Shown here one piece after another: positions 9,613 through 18,241 of a stretch of DNA of 64,000 bases; position 1 is the first letter of the stretch, and every line of letters begins with the position of its first letter. The notes beneath the pieces were generated by a model. It was not told where the DNA came from and ran no database searches. It saw nothing but the letters and a program-made list of their open reading frames with translations. Source of the DNA: Rickettsiaceae bacterium H1 (GTDB taxonomy: Bacteria > Pseudomonadota > Alphaproteobacteria > Rickettsiales > Anaplasmataceae); assembly GCA_018101195.1 (NCBI GenBank), contig JACDQH010000002.1, positions 62,001 to 126,000 of the forward strand, in the 5' to 3' direction. The translations under genes were made by a program, and so were the position numbers.

Positions 9613-10335
9613 ATGAAATTTCTTATCAAGATGTTGGTTTTAGTATTAATATCATGTAAGTTATCGGCTAAAAATTTTTCCGATATCAATTTGCTGATAG
9701 ATGACAATTTGGCAGAACCCGTTAGGAAATTGGTGAGAAAATACGTTGAGGAAAACTATGTTAGCGTTGCGGTCCAATTAAGCGGTTATAAAGAGTTGTT
9801 AAACCTTAATAATGAAGATACTGACATTATTATTACTGCTGATGAGGAGACGGCAAATTTTTTACAAGATAAGGATTTAATCGAAAAGAAAATATTAGAT
9901 TTTGCTAGCGATCAGCTGGTTTTGGTATCGGGTTATGATGTTAAATATAAAAATTTTGGTGATTTGGCCAAATCTTTGCAAAAGTTAAGTAAATATAGCA
10001 GCATAGTAATTACTGACCCGAAAATCAGTTTATCCGGTTATTTGGCCTACGGGTTACTTAAACCTTTAGGTATAGATAACGTTGTGCGAGTAAGGGATGA
10101 AAGCAAGGCCGTTCATTTGATGAAAACAGGTAAGGGTTTCGGTTTGTTGTTAACGGGTAATAAAATGGATTTGACGATTATCTCACCCGTTCCTGCAGAT
10201 TTATGTAAACCGGTAAAGTACCAAGTTTTGGCTTTGAAAAACCGATTGTCGGAAAATGTGACTTCCTTTTTAAAGTTTTTGTTACTAAACCGCAGTATTC
10301 TGAAGGAAGATTACGGGATGATTGTTGGCGGTTAA
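9613..10335 (+). CDS. ModA-like periplasmic solute-binding protein
   Basis: The 240-residue protein has an N-terminal signal. It contains LVLISC, which fits a lipobox with Cys15, although cleavage after the later LSA is also possible. The body resembles type 2 periplasmic binding proteins of the molybdate/ModA class. TDIIITADEETANFL corresponds to the 'adifasAd' segment, VITDPKISLSGYLAYG to the 'iadP...G.aa' segment, and the order of strands and helices fits. Such proteins deliver oxyanions or other small ligands to an ABC permease. No permease or ATPase gene is adjacent, so the ligand and partner are unknown. The following gene starts 5 bp after its stop, suggesting one transcript. Confidence 0.6.
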   Translation: MKFLIKMLVLVLISCKLSAKNFSDINLLIDDNLAEPVRKLVRKYVEENYVSVAVQLSGYKELLNLNNEDTDIIITADEETANFLQDKDLIEKKILDFASDQLVLVSGYDVKYKNFGDLAKSLQKLSKYSSIVITDPKISLSGYLAYGLLKPLGIDNVVRVRDESKAVHLMKTGKGFGLLLTGNKMDLTIISPVPADLCKPVKYQVLALKNRLSENVTSFLKFLLLNRSILKEDYGMIVGG

Positions 10336-10339
10336 AATA

Positions 10340-10762
10340 ATGTGGTGGATAATAATAGGAGGAATATTATTGGCAGCCGTATTATTCGCTTTGTTGTTAC
10401 TTGTTTCCCTAGCGCCCAATCAATTAATAGTTGAAATTATCGCTAAATTTAAGAAAAAAGATAAAGACGAAGAAGATCGAAAAAGATATTTGGAAAAAAA
10501 GCAAAGACAAATAGAACAACATAAAGAAAACATAAGGGAAAGTAAAAAAGAACAAGAAAATTATTATGAAGAAACGAAAGTAGTAGATATTAAAAAACCG
10601 ATCGGTAAATGGACCAAGTTGGTCACTATGACTCAACTTAAGTATATCGCCAACGTAAAAAGGCTTATGGGAAATAAATTTTCCAATAAATTGGGCTTTT
10701 GGCAAATGAAGGTAAAAGCTCAAGCGATGTCGCAAGGAAAGGAAAAGGGCAGAGGAAGATAA
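10340..10762 (+). CDS. Small membrane-anchored charged coiled-coil protein
   Basis: I place the start at the ATG 10340-10342, 5 bp after the upstream stop, rather than at the in-frame TTG at 10322 that would overlap it. The 140-residue product begins with one TM segment (WWIIIGGILLAAVLFALLLL). A very charged Lys/Glu/Gln helix (about 38-80) follows, then a basic Trp- and Met-containing tail (about 85-140). It looks like a single-pass inner-membrane protein with its charged part in the cytoplasm. I do not recognise a family. Its position directly behind the ModA-like gene suggests co-transcription, not necessarily joint function. Confidence 0.6.
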   Translation: MWWIIIGGILLAAVLFALLLLVSLAPNQLIVEIIAKFKKKDKDEEDRKRYLEKKQRQIEQHKENIRESKKEQENYYEETKVVDIKKPIGKWTKLVTMTQLKYIANVKRLMGNKFSNKLGFWQMKVKAQAMSQGKEKGRGR

Positions 10763-10876
10763 GTAATTTATCGGAACGAATTAGGATTTTGCCGATTTCA
10801 TTCATGACAACTCAATCTTATTTTAAGAAAAGCATATTATATTCACTTTTAACAATATTATTTTTTATAATTATAA

Positions 10877-13800
10877 ATGTTAAAAAAAGCTTTTCTATTA
10901 AGTTTTATACTATTTTCGAAATCTGTTTCGCCACATTATATTCCGAATTTTAATTTTGATTTTCAAAGCATTACAAATGGTGAGGATTATAAGGCTTTGT
11001 TGGGTTCTGCCGGAATAACAGTCCCTTTTATTGAAAGCGATAAGGGCGTTATTTTCACCGATATCAAGATTTCTTGAGATAATTTGAATAGAACGGGCAC
11101 TCACTTGGGTTTAGGTATGAGGCACAGAGTAAATGATTTCACTTTCGGGTTAAACGGTTTTTACGATAGGTATGAGACTAAAAACGGAATTAAGCAATTT
11201 GTTGGTGGTTTTGAAATCTTGCATGAATGTGGTGAATTTAGGATTAATTTTTATCGGCCGAGAGAAAACGAATTGGCTTATCGCGCTATCGAAGGTTCGG
11301 CTTTTTTTAAATTGAAAAAAATATTTTTCGGTTTGCAGAAATACCACTTGGCGAACGGACAAGGTAATGAATTCGACGGAATGGGCTTAAGTATGAAATA
11401 CGAAAGTGAGGATTTACATCCCTATATAGGGCAAAGATATAACGGTAACCGATTCACGGATAATTTTAAATTCTATGCCTCTGTAGGGTATCGGTATGAC
11501 GGGATGTTCGGTCAGCAATTCACGAGCAATTTCGGGTTAAAGCTTTCGGCTACAGCTCTTCCTACCCGAAAGAATTTACCGAGAGTGGAAAGAAGTTTGT
11601 TTTTGTGGGGATATACGACAAAAGCGGATAATGCCGTTATGATAAACAAAAATGATGACATAAATAAAGTAATAAATAATCTGCCGGAAAATACTCTGAT
11701 TATCGTGCAAGAAGACTTGGTACTGCAAGACTCGATCAAACTAAAAAAAGGGCAAGAATTATTAGCCAAAGGATATTTTTCTCCCGGAAAAAGACCGATC
11801 AAGGCAAAAAGTCGTGTTAAGCTCGAATTCGAGAAAAGTACAGAAAAACCGCTGATCGAACTCGAAAGCGGAACGACAATAAAAGAGTTGTACCTTGATG
11901 GAAGTAATGCAATAGGAAAAGATAACGGTGTTGTAAATGTCAGAAAAGAAGTCGAAGACATAACGATAACAAACTGTAAAATTACTACGCCAAAAGGTTC
12001 CCGAAACGTGAAGGGAATAAAATTTTTCGATGAAATAAAGAAAAGTAGAATAGTCGGGAATGACATTGCCGTTACCGCCACCGATGAGCATAGCACGGGT
12101 ATAGAATTCAGAGGCGGTGCATACGGTAATGAAATTGGTAATAATCAAATCAGTACTTTAGGCAATGACAGTAGTGTGATTATCTTCTATGATTCCGCGA
12201 ACGAGAACGATATTACCGGGAATAAGTTTAACACTTTAGGTTCTACTTCCGAAGGCATCTACTTTCATAGTTCTTCGAGTAATAATAATATTGTAGGTAA
12301 TAGGATTAATATATCGAATAAAGACTCCATCGGTATCTACTTTAATAGATCTTCCGGTAATAATATTACCGGCAATGAAATCATCGTTTTGGGAGAAAAG
12401 AGCAACGGTATTAAATTTAGTGGATATTCGAGGGATAATAATGTTGCAGATAATAAAATTACCATTTCAAAAAAAAAAGTAGCAAGATTAATAGATCGGA
12501 TAAAGACTCCATCGGTATCTACTTTGATAGATCTTCCGGTAACAATATTACCGGCAATAAAATCAACGCTTTGAGCGAAAATATCGTAGTTATCAAGTTT
12601 ATTAATTCGAGAGATGATAATATTGTAGGTAATAGGATTAATATATCGGATAAAGACTCCGTCGGTATCTACTTTGCTAGATCTTTTGGTACTAATATTA
12701 CCGGCAATGAAATCACCGTTTTGGGCAAGTCTAGCGAAGTTATTAGATTTAAGAGCTATTCGAGGAATAATAATGTTGCAGATAATAAAATTACCATTTC
12801 GAAACGAGGCAGAGGTATCCTCTTTGATTCTTTTTCGATCGATAATAATATTACCGGCAATAAAATCAATGCTTTGAGCGACAATATCATAGTTATCTGC
12901 TTTCTTGATGTTTCGAGAAATAATAATATTGTAGGTAATAGGATTATATCAAATGAATATTCAAAAGGTATCTACTTTAAAAAATCTTTCCAAGATAATA
13001 TTACCGCTTCTGGCGTAAATAGCCAAGGTATCGCCTTTGATGGATTTTCCGGCAGTAATATTACCGGCAATAATATTACCACTTCGGGCAGAAGTAGTGA
13101 AGGTATCATGATTTATGATGTTGCAACAAATGAAATTATCAGCAATAAAATTATCGGCAATAACATCACCACTTTGGACAGAGATAGCGAAGGTATCAAC
13201 ATTGGTCTTTCTTCGAAAAATAATGATTTTTTAGATAATAAAATCACCACTTTGGGCGAGAAAAGAGCCACGGTATCATTTTTGGTTCGAGAAAAAGTGA
13301 TGGTGATACTACGTTCGGAGTTAATGGCGAGGTAATACGTCCTAATATCTCGAAGAACGATTTTTTAAGAGGCAATGTTATTGTCACTTCGGGCAATCTT
13401 TCCAAAGGAATAGTATTTTTCGGTAATTCTGAAAATAACATTATAATCGGTAATAATATCAAGACGAGCGGAAAAAACGGAAGTGAAGGATTATATTTCA
13501 GTAATAATTCCAAAAAAAATGTTATCGATAATAACCGAATCATAGTAGCGGAAGGAGTCCAGGCAATACATGGTGGGGTGGAGGGAATACCCATCAGGGT
13601 AATATTATCCCGTAGGTGATAATTCGAGTTTAGTTAATAACTCTATAAGCAATTCAATTACTCGTTCAAAGTCGACGATCAAAGTAACATTCATCGGCGT
13701 TGATAACCACTTAATGCCGGAAAGGTTCGAATCGCGAAGTAAGATTGACACGGTTTTCAACCTGGCGGAGGAACCTGATGAGTATCGAGCTATGAAGGAT

Positions 13801-13926
13801 AAGATTCGCTTTATAGTTTGCAATTTAAGCAATAATCCGAGCATTAACGAAGGTCGTCATGTTAAATTCCATGTAAGAGACGATTTTTGGAGTCCGAGGT
13901 ATAAAAACGGAATATACATGTCTTGA
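10877..13926 (+). pseudogene. Broken inverse-autotransporter-like protein with beta-helix passenger
   Basis: Four reading-frame pieces make one gene. The first has a signal peptide (MLKKAFLLSFILF) and ends at an in-frame TGA (11075-11077). The same frame continues at once with HLGLGMRHRVNDFTFGLNGF, a YDRYE turn and INFYRPRENE. That pattern (LGLG.R......G.N.FYD...., ...Y.P) is the barrel of intimin/invasin-type inverse autotransporters. From about residue 250 the passenger is a right-handed beta-helix of NosD-like coils such as GIYFNRSSGNNITGNEI. The frame shifts at an A10 tract (12469-12478), again near 13261-13270, and again near 13600 where an in-frame TAG also occurs. It then ends at the TGA near 13924. 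With one nonsense codon and several shifts it is most likely dead, unless recoding or slippage rescues it. I see no Shine-Dalgarno sequence before the ATG. Confidence 0.75.
12283..12958 (+). repeat. Tandem higher-order DNA repeat encoding beta-helix coils
   Basis: Within the passenger, the segment starting TTGTAGGTAATAGGATTA recurs at 12291, 12623 and 12929. The first two copies stay nearly identical for about 180 bp, through GCAGATAATAAAATTACCAT. The spacings are 332 bp and 306 bp. 306 is a multiple of three (102 codons), while 332 is one short of 333 (111 codons). That agrees with a single lost base at the A10 tract lying between the first two copies. Each unit holds about four coils of roughly 25 residues. 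Confidence 0.8.
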
Positions 13927-13989
13927 AGAAAAATAAATAATTTTAGGATGAGGAGTAATATCCCGTCCCTATAAATCAAGGTTATATCA

Positions 13990-15210
13990 ATAACGGTATA
14001 TTACATTTATTAATATGATTTTGTGTGAGTAAAATGAGTAAAAAATCCGGCATTACTGAAATATGTCCTTAGCTTTGATTTGGATGTTAGAACGATAGCA
14101 AGTTTGAGCGAACACGATAAAATTTTATCTTCTATCGTAGTTATTTTTCCTTTAATGCAAAGAAGTGAAGACGTGTTATTTACCGATTTACGTTTTTCGG
14201 GCAATAACAATAATATAGTAGAATTTTACCTGATAATAAGGAAAAAAATACACGGTTCATTTTCGGTTTAAACGGCTTTTACGACGCATATAATACGAAA
14301 AGCGGTTTGAATTAGTCGGTGTTTGAGATGTTGAATAACAATATTAAAATCACTGTAAACGTTTATGGACCGAGGGAAGACGATTTTATTTTATAAAGGA
14401 ATGGAAGGAAAATTTGCGTTTAAGCTAGAAAAGTATTTTCACTCGGATTTAAACAATATCATTTATCTAATAAAAAATAATTCGGTTAATGGAACAAGTT
14501 TCAAAATAAGTTACGAAAGCGATTTTTAATCGAAAATCAATTTTCATATTTCGTTTATCGATACGATAATTTATTTACACACCAATTTTTCAGTAGCTTT
14601 ATGTTTAACATACCTTTTCGTAATTTTTCTGCTGTTAGAAAAATAAGTAAATTACCGATAATACGAAAAGAAATGATTATGTACGGTTATGTTCCGGAAG
14701 ATAAGGTTGTTACTTAAAAACGATTAAGAAGAAAAAAAATTCCGGAGGTGGGGCGGTAATAACCTCTATGGATTAGCGCCGATGATCGACAATTCAAATG
14801 AAAGCGTTGCAACAGCAGTTGCAAGCCGTAAAACAACAGTTAGCTGAAGAACAAACGGCACGTAACACATGTAAAGCTGATTTGGGTATTACTAAGAGTG
14901 ATTTGATTAAACAGCAAGGGAAAAGTAAGAAATGTGAAACTGATTTAACTGCAAGAGCAGTTTAATTAAGCCTATTTTAATAGTAATCTTACTGCAGAAA
15001 CAGGGAATTGAAATATATGTAACGCTTTTAGATACGGCTAATGATAATTTCAGTATTGAGTAAGAAGTACATAAGAATGATTTAAGGAATATAAGGCTTT
15101 TGCAGAAGCAGATAATGGAGTTTTTAGAAGTATTAAAAATAAAAAGGAGAAATTGTCAAGGCAATTACGATGCCGGTACGGATTAATTAATTACTGGTAT
15201 TGATCTAGAA
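13990..15210 (+). pseudogene. Second, more decayed inverse-autotransporter relic with coiled-coil passenger
   Basis: There is no long frame, but fragments in several frames align in order with the preceding gene. VLFTDLRFSGNNNN (near 14175-14215) matches its FTDIKIS segment. FGLNGFYDAYNTKSG (near 14265-14305) matches FGLNGFYDRYETKNG. VYGPREDDF matches FYRPRENEL. MYGYVPEDK (near 14680-14705) matches LWGYTTKAD at the barrel end. Instead of a beta-helix, a coiled coil follows: an ATG at 14798 opens a 55-codon frame (to 14965) rich in QQLQAVKQQLAEEQ and ending CETDLTARAV. More coiled-coil fragments continue to about 15200. The outer limits are approximate. From there to virB3 I see only AT-rich DNA and short direct repeats. 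Confidence 0.6.
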
Positions 15211-15437
15211 TAACAGGGTTAAGGAATAAAAAATAGGTGAAAAAAAATAAAATTCAGCTGAATTAAGCATAGATGTTGATTCGGCTAATTTAGGAAGGAT
15301 ATATTTTTTGTTACAAGACGCTTGAAAAAATCAAATGTAAAGGTGTAACACTCTTTTTTAAGATAAAAAAAATAATATTTTGTATTAAGTTAAATATTTT
15401 TCAGGTAATTGGATCTTAGGTTATTATTAAAAATATT

Positions 15438-15461
15438 GGTGTAATTAATTATCGGTGTAAT
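15438..15461. promoter_or_regulatory. Direct repeat GGTGTAAT x2 upstream of virB3
   Basis: The octamer GGTGTAAT occurs at 15438-15445 and 15454-15461, spaced 16 bp start to start. A third, near-identical GGTGTAAC lies at 15342-15349. They are 73 to 192 bp upstream of the virB3 ATG, in DNA with no gene. Spaced direct repeats in front of an operon suggest an operator, but the protein that would bind is unknown and chance is possible in AT-rich DNA. Confidence 0.3.
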
Positions 15462-15533
15462 ATTTTTTTATTTTAAACTAAGTTTAATATATTGATGTTA
15501 ATAAATAGAATAATCTAATTTTAGGGAAAGACA

Positions 15534-15833
15534 ATGGCAGATACCGGTCATTTGGGATCAGATCAATTATTTAAGGGTTTAACTAGGCCATCCATGCTGT
15601 TCGGAGTGAGTTTTACCTTCGTTATGTTGAACTTAATGATTTCTCTTATTTCTTACATTGTATCAAAGAAATTAATTGTTTTATTTGGCTTAATGCCTGC
15701 TATGCATGCTTTGGGTTATATAATTTGCTTTCAAGAACCGTTGTTCGTAGAGCTTTATATTGTTAAGACGCAAAAATGTATGAAGTGTAAGAATAGATTT
15801 TATCATGGTGCTAACTCTTATTATATGGCTTAG
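15534..15833 (+). CDS. virB3: Type IV secretion protein VirB3
   Basis: VirB3 is a small inner-membrane subunit that associates with the VirB4 ATPase. The 99-residue product starts at an ATG preceded by AGGGA at good spacing. It has the family start DQLFKGLTRPSMLFGVSF, two adjacent TM segments (about 22-65), and the rickettsial C-terminal block KCKNRFYHGANSYYM. It is the first gene of a 14.6-kb run ending with the fourth virB6; the gap to virB4 is only 2 bp. In Ehrlichia and Anaplasma sodB precedes virB3; here the upstream region is a pseudogene relic instead. Confidence 0.94.
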   Translation: MADTGHLGSDQLFKGLTRPSMLFGVSFTFVMLNLMISLISYIVSKKLIVLFGLMPAMHALGYIICFQEPLFVELYIVKTQKCMKCKNRFYHGANSYYMA

Positions 15834-15835
15834 GT

Positions 15836-18241
15836 ATGTTACAACTTACTAAATTTAAAACAAAAAAATCAAATGTTTTAAAGAAAGAATATAATACTTC
15901 CGAGTTTATTCCCTATGCACATTATTGGAACGATACTACTTTGCTTACCAAAGATAATTGGATGCTAAAGGTTATTAAATTGGGAGGTTATGCTTTTGAA
16001 ACTGCCGATGACGAGGATGTGGATATACAAAAAACACTTAGGAATCAGTTACTCAAAGGTATCGGTAGCGGTTCTTGCGCTCTTTATTTTCATATTATCA
16101 GAAAAAAACAAAACGTATTTACGCAGGGTTTTGCTGTAAAAAGGTTACCTAATTTTTTTGCTGATTATGTAAATGAATTGTGGAAAGAAAAGCATAAAAA
16201 AAAGAAATCTTTTGCCAACGAATTATATATTACCGTAATAAGAAAATTCGATACTAAAGGCGCAGCTATTGTTTCACATTTATTAAAAAGATTTTCTCAT
16301 GCAGCGTCTAAAGGAGCATGGGAAGCCGATATGCGTGATGCTCACGAAGAACTTGAAGAAATGGCTTCTCGAGTCGTTACCAGTTTAAGATATTATTCAC
16401 CGAAAATATTAGGTATTAAAAAAGCAAAGCACGGTGTAATGTCGGAGATATTAAGCTTTATGAGCAAAATTGTTAATTGCGGAAAATCACCCAACGAATT
16501 ATTGTTACCGGTAATTAATATTGCGGAATATTTGCCGTTAAATCGTTTTTATTTCGGTAATAAATCTTTTGAAATGGTTACTCCTAAAGGTAATTATTAT
16601 GGCGGAATCGTTAGTTTGAAAGAATATGGACAAAGTACTTCGGCGGGAATGCTCGATGTGTTTTTACAGTTACCGTACGAGCTGATTATTACTCAAACTT
16701 TTCAGTTTACCAATAGACAGATTGCGATAAATAAAATGCAAATTCAGCAGAATCGTATGATTCAATCTGCAGATAAGGCGATATCGCAAGTTGCGGAGAT
16801 CACCAAAGCATTAGACGATGCTATGAGCGGTAGAATAGCATTCGGCGAACATCATCTTACCGTTTTATGCATTCAACCTACTTTACGTTCGTTAGAGAAT
16901 GCTCTTTCGCTGGTAGAATCGGAATTATCTAATACGGGTGTTTATGCCGTTCGGGAAAAAGTAAATTTGGAGCCAGCATTTTGGGCACAGTTACCGGCAA
17001 ATTTCGAATACATTGTTCGTAAAGCGGTAATCAGTACTCTGAATTTTGCGGGTTTCGCTTCTTTACATAATTATCCTTTAGGGTCGCCCTTCGGTAATTT
17101 TTGGGGAGAAGCCGTGACCGTTTTCGATACGACCTCTGGCACTCCGTTTTTTTTTAATTTCCATGTCAGAGACGTCGGTCACAGTATGATTATCGGTCCA
17201 ACTGGAGCTGGTAAAACCGTTCTCATGAATTTTCTTTGTGCACAGGCAATGAAATTCAGGCCCCGATTATTTTTCTTTGATAAAGATAGAGGTGCGGAAA
17301 TTTTTATTAGAGCGTTAGGAGGGATTTATACGGTAATCGAAGCCCGTACCAAAGCTAATTTGAATCCGCTACAATTGGAAGATACGCCAGATAACAGAAC
17401 GTTTATAGCCGATTGGTTAAAACAACTTGTTTCAACTAACGGAGAGGTAATTTCATCCGAAGATATCGAACGCATAACCGATGTTATTAATGGTAATTTT
17501 AAATTGGATAAAAAAGATAGGGTACTAAGCAATTTAATCCCTTTTTTAGGTGTGGGTGGTCCCGGAACATTGGCAAATAGAATAGGTATGTGGTACGGAG
17601 ACGGTTCGCATGCGTCATTATTCGACAATGAAGAAGATAAACTGAATTTGAATAAAGCTTCGGTGTTCGGTTTTGAAATGTCTTTATTATTGAAAGATCA
17701 AGCTGCTTTAGGCCCGGTATTGCTGTATATCTTTCATAAAATTAGTATTTCGCTCGATGGTAGCCCTTCTATGATCGTACTTGACGAAGCTTGGGCACTT
17801 ATCGATAACGAAATTTTTGCTCCTAAGATAAAAGATTGGTTGAAGGTTTTACGTAAATTAAACACTTTTGTTATTTTTGCTACTCAAAGTGTGGAAGATG
17901 CCAGTAAGAGTAAGATTAGTGATACTTTGATACAACAAACGGCAACACAAATTTTTTTACCTAATCTTAAAGCTACTTCGGTTTATCGTAATATTTTCAT
18001 GTTGAGTGAAAGAGAATTTGTAATTATTAAACATACCGATCCTGTAAGTAGGTTTTTTTTGATTAAACAAGCAATCGATGCGGTAGTTGCCAGAATCGAC
18101 CTTTCGGGGATGGAAAACGTGATTAACGTATTGTCGGGAAGGGCTGAAACAGTGATATTATTACGTGAAATTCGTGAGGAATTGGGAGACGATCCGGGAG
18201 CTTGGTTACCTGTGTTTTATGAAAGAGTGAAGAATGTTTAA
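15836..18241 (+). CDS. virB4: Type IV secretion ATPase VirB4
   Basis: VirB4 is the inner-membrane ATPase that powers assembly and substrate transfer in type IV secretion. The 801-residue protein has the N-terminal CagE/TrbE-like half. The P-loop GPTGAGKT lies at 454-461 and Walker B VLDEAWALID around Asp650. IFATQSVEDA and FLPNLKAT in the C-terminal third are typical of the family. Length is normal and there is no frame break. The last 8 bp overlap the first virB6 gene, which indicates translational coupling. Some Rickettsiales have a second, diverged virB4 elsewhere; this copy has intact ATPase motifs and is presumably the active one. Confidence 0.97.
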   Translation: MLQLTKFKTKKSNVLKKEYNTSEFIPYAHYWNDTTLLTKDNWMLKVIKLGGYAFETADDEDVDIQKTLRNQLLKGIGSGSCALYFHIIRKKQNVFTQGFAVKRLPNFFADYVNELWKEKHKKKKSFANELYITVIRKFDTKGAAIVSHLLKRFSHAASKGAWEADMRDAHEELEEMASRVVTSLRYYSPKILGIKKAKHGVMSEILSFMSKIVNCGKSPNELLLPVINIAEYLPLNRFYFGNKSFEMVTPKGNYYGGIVSLKEYGQSTSAGMLDVFLQLPYELIITQTFQFTNRQIAINKMQIQQNRMIQSADKAISQVAEITKALDDAMSGRIAFGEHHLTVLCIQPTLRSLENALSLVESELSNTGVYAVREKVNLEPAFWAQLPANFEYIVRKAVISTLNFAGFASLHNYPLGSPFGNFWGEAVTVFDTTSGTPFFFNFHVRDVGHSMIIGPTGAGKTVLMNFLCAQAMKFRPRLFFFDKDRGAEIFIRALGGIYTVIEARTKANLNPLQLEDTPDNRTFIADWLKQLVSTNGEVISSEDIERITDVINGNFKLDKKDRVLSNLIPFLGVGGPGTLANRIGMWYGDGSHASLFDNEEDKLNLNKASVFGFEMSLLLKDQAALGPVLLYIFHKISISLDGSPSMIVLDEAWALIDNEIFAPKIKDWLKVLRKLNTFVIFATQSVEDASKSKISDTLIQQTATQIFLPNLKATSVYRNIFMLSEREFVIIKHTDPVSRFFLIKQAIDAVVARIDLSGMENVINVLSGRAETVILLREIREELGDDPGAWLPVFYERVKNV

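Noticed and set aside
10699-10953. 84-codon frame overlapping the start of the beta-helix gene
   Set aside because: It begins inside the preceding gene, has only AT-driven hydrophobic content and no ribosome site.
11075-11077. UGA recoding as Trp or selenocysteine
   Set aside because: Many other genes here end cleanly at TGA (for example the 4-bp ATGA overlaps), the paralogue has Gly at this place, and no SECIS-like hairpin stands out.
11512-12148. Long open frames on the minus strand opposite the beta-helix gene
   Set aside because: They mirror the repetitive coding strand, have odd Ser/Phe-rich composition and no recognisable start signals or domains.
12060-13600. Periodic short repeats that at first look like a CRISPR array
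   Set aside because: The period is about 75 bp and follows coding coils with protein-level conservation; there are no identical repeats with unique spacers and no cas genes.
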